Shown here: piece by piece, positions 50,796-58,793 of the stretch
How positions within the stretch are numbered: position 1 is the stretch's first letter
Layout: each line of letters begins with the position of its first letter
The notes under the pieces: model-generated
Database searches by the model: none
Seen by the model: only the letters and a program-made list of their open reading frames with translations
Told to the model about the DNA's origin: nothing
Assembly: GCF_002979755.1 (NCBI RefSeq)
Contig: NZ_PCPP01000003.1
Coordinates: 1 to 64,000, forward strand
From: Chryseobacterium culicis
GTDB taxonomy: Bacteria; Bacteroidota; Bacteroidia; Flavobacteriales; Weeksellaceae
Length of the DNA stretch: 64,000 nt
Direction of reading: 5' to 3'
Made by a program: the position numbers and the translations under genes

Positions 50796-51356
50796 ATGAA
50801 AACACAGGATATTTTTGAACGACTCACAGAAGGGAAAACCATTCCTGCAGATGATCCGCAGGCCTTCAGAATGCGTGAAGCCTCTTTTGAAACAAAGAAA
50901 TTACTGATCAGAATGAACAGTACTTCTGATCCGGCAGAAATAAGGAAGTTTCTAGGTGAGATCATCGGTAAATATATTGAAGAAAACACAACCATCTTTA
51001 CTCCTTTATATATCAATTACGGAAAGAATACAAAAATCGGGAAAAATGTGTTCATCAATTTCGGCTGTACATTTCTTGATCTGGGAGGCATTACAATAGA
51101 AGATTATGTCTTAATTGCTCCCAATGTCAGTTTACTTTCTGAAGGACATCCTGTTTCTTCAGAAAACCGCCAATCGCTTGTTCCCGGACGTATTCATATT
51201 AAAAAGAATGCCTGGATTGGAGCCAATGCAACCATTCTTCCCGGAGTTACCATAGGCGAAAATACCATAGTAGCTGCAGGAGCTGTTGTTACTAAAGACA
51301 TTCCGGACAACGTCATTGCTGGAGGAATTCCTGCAAAAATCATAAAACCTATCTAA
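50796..51356 (+). CDS. Maltose/galactoside O-acetyltransferase family protein
   Basis: A 186-residue hexapeptide-repeat (left-handed beta-helix) acetyltransferase of the Maa/LacA/NodL group. It has the N-terminal helical Maa domain (residues 1-65), then PLYINYGKNTKIGKNVFINFGC, EGHPV with the catalytic histidine, and the end AWIGANATILPGVTIGENTIVAAGAVVTKDIP. It is 186 residues, the usual length. It probably acetylates a sugar with acetyl-CoA. The next gene begins 12 nt downstream. Confidence 0.93.
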   Translation: MKTQDIFERLTEGKTIPADDPQAFRMREASFETKKLLIRMNSTSDPAEIRKFLGEIIGKYIEENTTIFTPLYINYGKNTKIGKNVFINFGCTFLDLGGITIEDYVLIAPNVSLLSEGHPVSSENRQSLVPGRIHIKKNAWIGANATILPGVTIGENTIVAAGAVVTKDIPDNVIAGGIPAKIIKPI

Positions 51357-51368
51357 AGAAATATTCCC

Positions 51369-52418
51369 ATGAAAAAATGGACAATTTTAACAGCATTTGC
51401 ATTGCTGCTCACAGGAAAAGCCTATGCACAGCAAAATGAAAAGAAAATGAAAAATATTGAAAAAAACGAACACTATACTTTTAAACTGAGCGACAAAGTT
51501 ACCCGTAAAAAAGTACATTTTAAAAATCGTTACGGAATAGTACTTACCGGTGATCTGTACAGCCCTTCATCCCACGTTAAAAATAAAGGTCTATCAGCTA
51601 TTGCCATAAGCGGGCCTTTTGGAGCAGTAAAAGAACAGTCATCTGGTCTCTATGCCAATCAGATGGCAGAACGTGGATTTATTGTACTGGCATTTGATCC
51701 ATCCTATACCGGGGAAAGCAATGGAGAACCGAGAAGTGTGGCATCTCCTGATATCAATACGGAAGATTTCAGTGCTGCAGTAGATTTTCTGGGATTACAG
51801 AAAGAAGTGGACAGAAATCGTATAGGAATTATCGGAATCTGCGGATTTGGAGGGTTTGCATTAAATGCAGCAGCAGTGGATCAACGTATAAAGGCTGTTG
51901 CAACAACCAGTATGTATGATATGTCACGGGTAATGGCGAGAGGTTATTATGATGCCATCACTCCGGAACAGCGTACACAATTGTTACACCAACTTGGTGA
52001 ACAACGCTGGAAAGATGCTGAGAAGGGAACATTTCAACCCGGACCAAGGCTGAATGCTGAAAAACTGGAAGGAGATGAACCTCAGTTTGTAAAAGAATAC
52101 TTTGATTACTACCGTACTCCGAGAGGGTTTCATGAACGTTCATTAAACTCAGTCGGCTCGTGGAATGCAACCAATGCACTCTCTTTTATGAATATGCCAT
52201 TACTCACTTATATCAAAGAAATTTCTCCCCGTTCGGTACTGATTATTGCTGGAGAAAAAGCACATTCCAGATACTTCAGTGAAGATGCTTACAAGATGGC
52301 TGCCGAACCTAAGGAGTTAATAATCATTCCTGGCGCCGTACATACAGATCTTTACGACAAAACAGACATTATTCCTTTCAATACACTGGATGTTTTTTTT
52401 AAGAAAAACCTGAAATAA
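51369..52418 (+). CDS. YcjY-like alpha/beta hydrolase, exported
   Basis: A 349-residue protein with a signal peptide (ending KAYAQQ). It is a dienelactone-hydrolase-like alpha/beta hydrolase of the YcjY type. The nucleophile elbow reads GICGFGGFALNAA, with cysteine C158 in place of serine, as in dienelactone hydrolase. Asp and His are likely in AGEKAHS and PGAVHTDLYD. The substrate is unknown. A terminator at 52449 follows. Confidence 0.88.
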   Translation: MKKWTILTAFALLLTGKAYAQQNEKKMKNIEKNEHYTFKLSDKVTRKKVHFKNRYGIVLTGDLYSPSSHVKNKGLSAIAISGPFGAVKEQSSGLYANQMAERGFIVLAFDPSYTGESNGEPRSVASPDINTEDFSAAVDFLGLQKEVDRNRIGIIGICGFGGFALNAAAVDQRIKAVATTSMYDMSRVMARGYYDAITPEQRTQLLHQLGEQRWKDAEKGTFQPGPRLNAEKLEGDEPQFVKEYFDYYRTPRGFHERSLNSVGSWNATNALSFMNMPLLTYIKEISPRSVLIIAGEKAHSRYFSEDAYKMAAEPKELIIIPGAVHTDLYDKTDIIPFNTLDVFFKKNLK

Positions 52419-52448
52419 GATTATTTGTAAAACCAGATTCATTAATAC

Positions 52449-52473
52449 AAAAGCCTGCAGATAGCAGGCTTTT
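52449..52473. terminator. Terminator, first copy of the duplicated 3' flank
   Basis: AAAAGCCTGC (52449-52458) pairs with GCAGGCTTTT (52464-52473), loop AGATA. The sequence from here through the gene remnant resembles 55648-55830. Confidence 0.9.
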
Positions 52474-52650
52474 GCGACGTATTGGAAAATAAAAAATTTG
52501 GGAATTTTAAACCTTAAATAGTTGAATATTTTAATAAAAACTGAGGGAATGCTTTATTAAAATAGTTTCTCCAACAGAATAAGGTATTTTTTATGTGTTC
52601 TTAGAATCGGAAATGCAATAACTTTAAGTCCAAAATATTGCACCAGTTTA

Positions 52651-52703
52651 TTACAATCCCAGTTTCTTTTTGATGGCTTCCATTTCTGCTTCTATCTTTT
52701 TTC
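52651..52703 (-). pseudogene. 3' remnant of an S74 tail-fibre-type gene
   Basis: The minus-strand frame ends in RKKIEAEMEAIKKKLGL and a stop codon, which matches the C-terminus of the intact protein at 55791-57389 (KKLETELETIKKKLGLN). The flank beyond it (52449-52650) is also similar to 55648-55790, including the terminator hairpin and the ACGTATTG and GAGGGA motifs. Homology stops near 52704, upstream of which the ars cassette begins. The rest of the gene is gone. Confidence 0.75.
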
Positions 52704-52803
52704 TGCAATCATTAAATACATGTAATTCAAACAATTGATATTCAATATATTAATTCGAATTATTTAAAATTAGAAAGTTTTTTCATTGTTATATTAATTT
52801 AAC

Positions 52804-52823
52804 ATCGTAATATTGCAATATAA
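52804..52823 (+). promoter_or_regulatory. ArsR operator 1
   Basis: ATCGTAATATTGCAATATAA contains the perfect palindrome ATATTGCAATAT and ends 11 nt before the arsR start. The same 20 bp recur exactly at 53186-53205. Confidence 0.8.
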
Positions 52824-52834
52824 AAATAAAGATA

Positions 52835-53164
52835 ATGGGAGTAACTAAAACAGACATTTATACTGAAGAGCAAAACAAGCTGGCTTCTTTACTTAAAGTG
52901 TTGGGTCACCCTGCAAGAATAGCTATTTTACAGCATATCATTAATCAGAAAGCATGTATAGGTAACGATCTTGTTGAAGAACTTGGTCTTGCGCAAGCGA
53001 CCATTTCCCAACATTTAAAAGAATTGAAAAATATTGGTATTATCAAAGGTTCAATTGAAGGAAAGTCGGTATGCTACTGCATCAATGAAACTACCTGGAA
53101 ACAGTTTCAAAATGAATTCAACCTGTTTTTTAATCAGGATGTTACTATAAAACAATGCTGCTAA
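52835..53164 (+). CDS. arsR: ArsR family repressor
   Basis: A 109-residue winged-helix metalloregulator (LASLLKVLGHPARIAILQHI and GNDLVEELGLAQATISQHLKELKNIGIIKG). It lacks the classic CVCDL arsenic site in the recognition helix. Cysteines at KACIGND, SVCYC and the final CC could form a different As(III) site, as in other ArsR types. It heads the operon with DUF6428, arsenate reductase-like and acr3 genes. Operator copies lie before and after it. Confidence 0.93.
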   Translation: MGVTKTDIYTEEQNKLASLLKVLGHPARIAILQHIINQKACIGNDLVEELGLAQATISQHLKELKNIGIIKGSIEGKSVCYCINETTWKQFQNEFNLFFNQDVTIKQCC

Positions 53165-53185
53165 AGCATTTTTTTTCACTCAATA

Positions 53186-53205
53186 TATCGTAATATTGCA
53201 ATATA
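53186..53205 (+). promoter_or_regulatory. ArsR operator 2
   Basis: An exact 20-bp copy of the site at 52804-52823, 39 nt before the DUF6428 gene. It suggests that ArsR controls a second, internal promoter of the operon. Confidence 0.8.
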
Positions 53206-53243
53206 ACAATTTAAAATAATTACTCACTAAATTTTACTCTATT

Positions 53244-53717
53244 ATGAGACTATCAGAAATCAAAGAAATTCTGCCGGCATTGGAAAATGTTGAATTTCAA
53301 TTGGAAAACGGCACGTTTGTCCCTGAGCATTTTCATGTAACGGAAGTAGGTCAGATTATCAAAAAATTCATTGATTGCGGCGGTGTAATCAGAAGCGAAA
53401 AAGTGGTCAACTTCCAGCTATGGAATGCGGATGATTATGAACATCGTCTGAAAGCGGGAAAACTGCTTCATATCATTCAGCTTTCTGAAGAAAAACTGGG
53501 AATAGAAGATTCAGAAATTGAAGTAGAATATCAAGGAGAAACCATTGGTAAATATGATTTGGAATTTAACGGGAAAAACTTTATCCTCAAAAACAAGACA
53601 ACAGCTTGCCTTGCACAGGAAGCCTGTGGCATTCCTTCGGAAAAACAAAAGAAAAACCTGTCTGAATTATCTGTAACCTCAACATCAGCATGCAATCCGG
53701 AATCAGGCTGCTGCTAA
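53244..53717 (+). CDS. DUF6428 family protein of ars operon
   Basis: A 157-residue soluble protein (FQLENGTFVPEHFHVTEVGQI and KLGIEDSEIEVEYQGETIGKYDL). It resembles DUF6428 proteins, which are often next to ArsR genes in Flavobacteriia. Cysteines near the C-terminus (CLAQEACGIPS, SACNPESGCC) could bind arsenite. The role is unknown; a metallochaperone is one guess. Confidence 0.8.
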   Translation: MRLSEIKEILPALENVEFQLENGTFVPEHFHVTEVGQIIKKFIDCGGVIRSEKVVNFQLWNADDYEHRLKAGKLLHIIQLSEEKLGIEDSEIEVEYQGETIGKYDLEFNGKNFILKNKTTACLAQEACGIPSEKQKKNLSELSVTSTSACNPESGCC

Positions 53718-53736
53718 TTAATTTTTATATAATAAT

Positions 53737-54348
53737 ATGTACCAAGAATTATCAAATACAGTTCAGTCTTTACAGTGGGAAAATATAGAGACTGATAGAA
53801 AAGAAACGCTGGAACCACTCATCAGTTTTATCCAGCAAAAGGTAGATGATGGCAAAGAAATCAATCTGAATTTTATCTGCACCCACAATTCCCGCCGCAG
53901 CCATTTGACACAGGTCTGGGCACAGGCAGCGGCTTCTTTCTTTACGATTCCGGAGGTTAACTGTTATTCTGGGGGAACGGAGACAACAGCCGTATTTCCC
54001 AAGATTGCAGAAGTCTTAACGAAGCAAGGTTTTACAGTCTTTAGTATTGCCGATACGACTAATCCCGTGTATGCTATAAAATACGATGACAACCACCTTC
54101 CTATCATTGGTTTTTCCAAGAAATATGACAGCCATTTCAACCCTGTATCAGGATTTGCAGCTATTATGACCTGTTCACAGGCTGATGGAGGATGTCCGTT
54201 TATCGCCGGGGCAGAAAAAAGAATCCCCATTACCTTTGAAGATCCAAAGGTTTCAGACAATACCCCGGAGCAGGAAGCAATATATACTGAAAGAAGCGTA
54301 CAAATTGCAGAAGAAATGTTCTATGTTTTTTCTAAAATCAAAAAATAA
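53737..54348 (+). CDS. Arsenate reductase-like protein (LMW-PTP fold)
   Basis: A 203-residue protein with the low-molecular-weight phosphatase loop at residues 48-54 (CTHNSRR, a CX5R motif, in FICTHNSRRSHLTQVWAQ). Thioredoxin-dependent arsenate reductases share this loop. Further cysteines at 142 and 149 (TCSQADGGCP) could form the disulfide cascade. It is longer than ArsC of that class (about 130-140), with an N-terminal extension of some 45 residues. It lies between DUF6428 and acr3. Confidence 0.88.
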   Translation: MYQELSNTVQSLQWENIETDRKETLEPLISFIQQKVDDGKEINLNFICTHNSRRSHLTQVWAQAAASFFTIPEVNCYSGGTETTAVFPKIAEVLTKQGFTVFSIADTTNPVYAIKYDDNHLPIIGFSKKYDSHFNPVSGFAAIMTCSQADGGCPFIAGAEKRIPITFEDPKVSDNTPEQEAIYTERSVQIAEEMFYVFSKIKK

Positions 54349-54350
54349 TT

Positions 54351-55385
54351 ATGCAGCCAAGATTAAAGTTTCTGGATCGTTATCTCACGCTATGGATATT
54401 TCTTGCCATGGGTATTGGAGTTGCTTTGGGACATTTGTTTCCGTCTATTCCTAATATCATCAATTCACAGTCTGTAGGAACCACCAATATTCCTCTGGCA
54501 ATAGGCCTTATTCTTATGATGTATCCCCCATTGGCAAAGGTTGATTACTCTCTTCTGCCATTGGTATTTAAGGATAAAAAAGTAATTGGAGTCTCCTTAT
54601 TCCTCAACTGGATCATTGGTCCGGCTTTGATGTTCGGACTGGCAATTCTTTTTCTAAGGCACGAACCTGATTATATGTCAGGGCTGATATTGATCGGGCT
54701 TGCAAGATGTATTGCCATGGTAATCGTCTGGAATGATCTTGCCAAAGGGAACAGAGAATATGCGGCTTTACTGGTTGCTTTAAACAGCATCTTTCAGGTG
54801 TTTACGTATAGTTTTATGGTTTGGCTGTTTATTAATGTGCTTCCCAATCAGTTAGGTCTGGCCAGTTTTAATGTAAATATCTCTGTGAAAGATATTACAG
54901 AAAGTGTACTGATTTACCTTGGAATTCCTTTTCTGGCAGGATTTCTTAGTCGTCATTTCCTGATAAAGTCTAAAGGAACGGAATGGTACAACAGAAAATT
55001 CATTCCTAAAATATCACCTGTTACACTGTATGCTTTATTATTTACCATTGTACTGATGTTTAGCCTGAAAGGTTCAAAAATACTGGAACTGCCAATGGAT
55101 GTGATTAAAGTATCAATCCCTTTGGTGATCTATTTTATTCTTATGTTTTTCGTAAGCTTTATCATCAACAAATCATTAAAAATTCCTTATGATAAAAATG
55201 CATCTATTGCCTTTACAGCTACAGGAAACAATTTTGAACTGGCCATTGCTGTTGCGATCTCCGTCTTCGGTATTCACTCATCGCAGGCATTTGTAGGCGT
55301 GATTGGCCCTTTGGTAGAAGTTCCGGTGTTAATACTTCTGGTAAAAGCAAGTGTATTCCTAAAAAAGAAATGGTATCATGAGTAA
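54351..55385 (+). CDS. acr3: ACR3 family arsenite efflux transporter
   Basis: A 344-residue inner-membrane protein with about ten helices. The conserved LARCIAMVIVWNDLAKG with the essential cysteine C120 and ATGNNFELAIAVAISVFG are characteristic of ACR3. It exports As(III). It follows the arsenate reductase gene by 2 nt, so the two are translated together. Its 3' end overlaps the AraC remnant on the other strand by 10 nt. Confidence 0.95.
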   Translation: MQPRLKFLDRYLTLWIFLAMGIGVALGHLFPSIPNIINSQSVGTTNIPLAIGLILMMYPPLAKVDYSLLPLVFKDKKVIGVSLFLNWIIGPALMFGLAILFLRHEPDYMSGLILIGLARCIAMVIVWNDLAKGNREYAALLVALNSIFQVFTYSFMVWLFINVLPNQLGLASFNVNISVKDITESVLIYLGIPFLAGFLSRHFLIKSKGTEWYNRKFIPKISPVTLYALLFTIVLMFSLKGSKILELPMDVIKVSIPLVIYFILMFFVSFIINKSLKIPYDKNASIAFTATGNNFELAIAVAISVFGIHSSQAFVGVIGPLVEVPVLILLVKASVFLKKKWYHE

Positions 55386-55534
55386 TCTGACAGGAAGAAC
55401 CATAAAGGTACCTCTATTTTCTCCTCAAGACTTATAGCAATCTGTATTGCATGATGCTCATGAACTACAGTATCAACAGCACGTCCAAGATAGATAAAGT
55501 ACCCAGCTGAGAAGAATAATAATGGCTTTGTCAT
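55376..55534 (-). pseudogene. N-terminal fragment of an AraC-type regulator
   Basis: A 52-codon frame beginning MTKPLLFFSAGYFIYLGRAVD and continuing VVHEHHAIQIAISLEEKIEV matches the cupin-like N-terminus of AraC regulators. It then runs into unrelated sequence and a stop codon. No DNA-binding domain follows. It overlaps the last 10 nt of acr3 on the opposite strand. It looks like a gene cut by the ars cassette border. The AraC assignment rests on the motif only. Confidence 0.55.
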
Positions 55535-55647
55535 ATAAGCTCAATAATATCAATGTAATATTCAAAATATATTTACATAAAGATACATGAATAAAAACAG
55601 CTTCACAAATCCCATTACTGTTGAAACAATCTGTATTGATGAATATA
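55535..55647. other. Short border stretch after the AraC fragment
   Basis: No gene is seen. A sequence like part of the ArsR operator (GTAATATT at 55555-55562) occurs but is incomplete. Confidence 0.4.
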
Positions 55648-55673
55648 AAAAGCCTGCAAAATGGCAGGCTTTA
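55648..55673 (-). terminator. Terminator of the tail-fibre-type gene (second copy)
   Basis: AAAAGCCTGC pairs with GCAGGCTTT around a 6-nt loop. It lies 118 nt downstream of the S74 gene and resembles 52449-52473. Confidence 0.85.
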
Positions 55674-55790
55674 GCAACGTATTGAAAAATCAAAAAAATG
55701 AAAACCGAGGGATGGTTCATTAAAATGTTTCTCCTTATAAAATAAGATAATCATTCTTATCGTGTGTTTTTAGAACCGTGGACATTTCAA

Positions 55791-57389
55791 TCAATTCAAT
55801 CCTAATTTCTTTTTGATTGTTTCCAGTTCTGTTTCCAGTTTTTTAATTGTGGCTTTTTGCTCTTCTATTTCATTCTGCTGATCCTGAATCGCTTTTGTAA
55901 GGGCAGGTACAAGAGAAGCATAATCGACGGCCCAGGCTTCTTTTGTGTCATCTTTCGGTTTATAGACTGCCTCAGGAATTACTTTATAAAGATCCTGCGC
56001 CAGGAATCCGATTTTATGTTGTGTTTTCTGTAGAGGATTTACAGCAGGTTTTCCTTCTTTAATCTGAGTATTAGCAGATAACTCGTATTGTTTCGGCTGC
56101 AATGCCATAATGGTACTGAGACCATATCCTATTTCTTTAACCTGAGTTTTTAAACGCATGTCCGAAGTATTGACAAAACCACCTGCTGCACTCACCAGCC
56201 CGTTACCGTCAATAGTCACTTTCGTACTGCCGTTATAGCTGTATTTGAATCCTTCTGCGCCAAGATAGACCTGAGTAACAGAACCATTCAGCGTGTTGTA
56301 TCCACTTAAATCAAGATGTCCTTTGGTGGCTGCAACTTTATTTCCGCCAATACCACCTACTTCTGGCCTATTCATATTGATATCACCATTCCCATCAATA
56401 TCGAGCATGCTATTGGTGTTATTGGCATAATAATATCGAAAACCTGTAGTACCTACTGTTACCTGGGCAAATGCCGGACTGCTGCTATTCCCTTTTAACG
56501 TTAGAAGACCATTATAGGCATTAAGAGCATTCCCTGCTGCACCAAAGGCTGTAATATCACCATCTCCGTTGAAATTAAGCTTTCGGTCTGCATTATAAAA
56601 ATAATCACCACCACTAGCCTGACTTAGCTTAAATTGGGCAACATTATTATTCCCTGCTATAGTAAGAGCACCTCCTATATTATTGATTGTTCCTGCATTG
56701 ACTCCTCCTTCCGTGGTTTTGGTTGAAGAATTAAGAAACATATCCATAGAACTTCCCGTATCATTAGTAAGCCTTAAAAGAGCCGAAGCATTGGTTCCGG
56801 AGTTTGTATTACTGATGGATGTAAGTCCTGCCCCATTCACATTACTTCTGAAGTATAAAGCTTTATCTAAGTAATCAATCGCTGTATTTTGCAAAAGGGT
56901 GCCACCAAGTCTCACATCCTCTCCTACAGCAGTAAGTCCATTACTTGCTGTAATATTGGTGTTTCCTGAGACTTCCCATGTAGAAACAGCGCCTGTAAGT
57001 CCGGTACTGATCAGCTGCAGGCTCTGGTTAGGGCCTATTGTGGTACTTGCACTTCCATTAATTGTTTCTGAAGCCGCAGGATTTACGGTAACCGTAAAAG
57101 CGGTGTTATTCTTAACGGTATACATACGTCCTCTGAAATTGCCTGTTCCTGAAACAGCTGCCGGAAGGGTGAAAACAGCATTTGCCGTTCCGTTATACGA
57201 GATGTGAAAATCTCCCGAAGTCATGGCATAAGCTGCAGAGGTAACAGAACTGTATTTTGCAGCCAAAGATCCGTTAACATCCAGTGTTGATCCGGGTTGG
57301 GACATATTGATCCCCACACTTTGGGCAGACCCAATACTGTAAGAAAGCAAAGCGGCCGCGATTGATAATGCAGTAAAATTTTTAAACAT
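55791..57389 (-). CDS. Exported tail-fibre-domain protein with S74 (ICA) C-terminus
   Basis: A 532-residue protein. A signal peptide (ending SIGSAQSV) is followed by a long beta-rich region with short repeats (LDVNGSLAAKY, DIDGNGDINMN) and a C-terminal intramolecular-chaperone/S74 domain: TSDMRLKTQVKEI with the Ser and Lys expected for self-cleavage, GFLAQDLYKVIPEAV, VDYASLVPALTKAIQ, and a closing coiled coil. In phage tail spikes this domain drives trimer formation and cuts itself off. Flavobacteria encode many chromosomal versions of unknown use. The remnant at 52651 is a second copy. Confidence 0.88.
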   Translation of the reverse strand: MFKNFTALSIAAALLSYSIGSAQSVGINMSQPGSTLDVNGSLAAKYSSVTSAAYAMTSGDFHISYNGTANAVFTLPAAVSGTGNFRGRMYTVKNNTAFTVTVNPAASETINGSASTTIGPNQSLQLISTGLTGAVSTWEVSGNTNITASNGLTAVGEDVRLGGTLLQNTAIDYLDKALYFRSNVNGAGLTSISNTNSGTNASALLRLTNDTGSSMDMFLNSSTKTTEGGVNAGTINNIGGALTIAGNNNVAQFKLSQASGGDYFYNADRKLNFNGDGDITAFGAAGNALNAYNGLLTLKGNSSSPAFAQVTVGTTGFRYYYANNTNSMLDIDGNGDINMNRPEVGGIGGNKVAATKGHLDLSGYNTLNGSVTQVYLGAEGFKYSYNGSTKVTIDGNGLVSAAGGFVNTSDMRLKTQVKEIGYGLSTIMALQPKQYELSANTQIKEGKPAVNPLQKTQHKIGFLAQDLYKVIPEAVYKPKDDTKEAWAVDYASLVPALTKAIQDQQNEIEEQKATIKKLETELETIKKKLGLN

Positions 57390-57830
57390 TATAATATGAT
57401 TATGAGTTATTGATAAAGTGAATAAATCTTAGGAAATTAAACTGTATAAGGATTTTACGATACAGCAGCTATGGTAAGTTTTGGATTCTCTGTAAACAAA
57501 CCGTAGATAGTGCCAGCGGGTGCCCTGAAAAATCTAAATGAAGAAAATTATAAAAATATTTTTTCATTGTTTCCTGTTTTTAATAGTACAAAACTATAGG
57601 TTACAGAATCGTTTTCGAAGAAATAAGTGTAAAGAAATCTCCATCTGTATGTGGAAAAATTATGACAAAATGTATAAGGAAGAAACTACTATTAATTTGT
57701 ATAAGATGATTAAATCCACCACATTTTTTACCTCCAGAATCCTATCAATAACTATTTTACAGAAGCATGAATAATTAGGATAGGCTTTCTGAAATAGATT
57801 ATCTTTATACAAATGAAATTTTTACCAATC
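57390..57830. other. Intergenic region with no clear gene
   Basis: A 78-codon plus-strand frame at 57538-57774 begins with a hydrophobic stretch, but its codon and residue composition (K, I, N rich) is that of random A/T-rich DNA. No promoter pair was recognised. Confidence 0.4.
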
Positions 57831-58619
57831 ATGAAGTTAAAATTATATCAAATAGATGCCTTTACAGATGAGATTTTCCGTGGAAATCCTGCGTGTGTTG
57901 TTCCATTAAAAAATTGGTTACCTGATGAAACCCTCTTAAAAATAGCCCGTGAAAATGCTGTAGCAGAAACCGCTTTTTTCATTGATAACGGCAATACGAT
58001 TCACCTGAGATGGTTTACTCCTGAAATAGAGATGGATCTGTGCGGACATGCTACCCTTGCCACGGCTCATTGTTTGGCCACCATCTTAGATTATAAGAGC
58101 AATAGAATAATCTTTGATACCAAAAGCGGTGCATTGACTGTAGAAGTAAAAGATGGGATGTATTATATGGATTTTCCATCAAGAATGCCTGAAACAGCTA
58201 CTCTTCCGGATATTATCACCCGAGCTCTTACCATACAACCTAAAGAAGTCTTCAAATCCCGAGATTATGTGCTGGTCTATGATTCTGAGGAGGATATCAA
58301 AAACATAAAAATTGAAAGATCTATTTTTGATCTTATCAATCTGGATCCGGGAGGTGTTATCGTGACAGCAGCAGGTACGGACAGTGATTTTGTCTCAAGA
58401 TATTTTACTTCACAGTCCTCCATTCTTGAAGATCCTGTTACCGGCTCTGCCCACTGCTCGCTTATTCCTTTCTGGTCTGAAAGATTAGGAAAAGATAAGC
58501 TTTTTGCCCGTCAGATCTCTGAAAGAGGCGGCCAGCTTTATTGTGAAAACAAGAGTGAAAGAGTAATTGTGGCAGGGAAAGCCAAAACGTATTCTGTGGG
58601 ACATTTTTGGATTGAATAA
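57831..58619 (+). CDS. PhzF/YddE family protein
   Basis: A 262-residue protein of the PhzF epimerase-like family (two diaminopimelate-epimerase-like halves). The family motifs are present: YQIDAFTDEIFRGNPACVVPL, AVAETAFF with the catalytic glutamate, MDLCGHATLATAH and DPVTGSAHCSLIPFW. Outside phenazine clusters the substrate is unknown. The start at 57831 fits the family; an ATG at 57813 is in frame. It is a single gene with a terminator. Confidence 0.94.
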   Translation: MKLKLYQIDAFTDEIFRGNPACVVPLKNWLPDETLLKIARENAVAETAFFIDNGNTIHLRWFTPEIEMDLCGHATLATAHCLATILDYKSNRIIFDTKSGALTVEVKDGMYYMDFPSRMPETATLPDIITRALTIQPKEVFKSRDYVLVYDSEEDIKNIKIERSIFDLINLDPGGVIVTAAGTDSDFVSRYFTSQSSILEDPVTGSAHCSLIPFWSERLGKDKLFARQISERGGQLYCENKSERVIVAGKAKTYSVGHFWIE

Positions 58620-58673
58620 AAAAGGTTTCAGGAGATCTTGCGGTGCAATAATCATCACGGGATATTCAACAAT

Positions 58674-58706
58674 AAAAGGCCTTGAATCGAATGATTCAAG
58701 GCCTTT
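58674..58706. terminator. Terminator between convergent genes
   Basis: A perfect 14-bp stem, AAAGGCCTTGAATC with GATTCAAGGCCTTT, around GAAT. Confidence 0.93.
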
Positions 58707-58793
58707 CTGCGTAAATAATCTTATTTTTCCGATAAACGTTCTCAAGAGATAACTATTCGGTTCATTTCTCAATGCATTTTATAATGGTCATGT

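Noticed and set aside
55588..55662. Short frame beginning MNKNSFTNPITVE after the ars cassette
   Set aside because: It runs into the terminator hairpin and has no features of a gene.
57538..57774. 78-codon plus-strand frame
   Set aside because: Its residue use is that of random A/T-rich sequence and no promoter pair or family match is evident.
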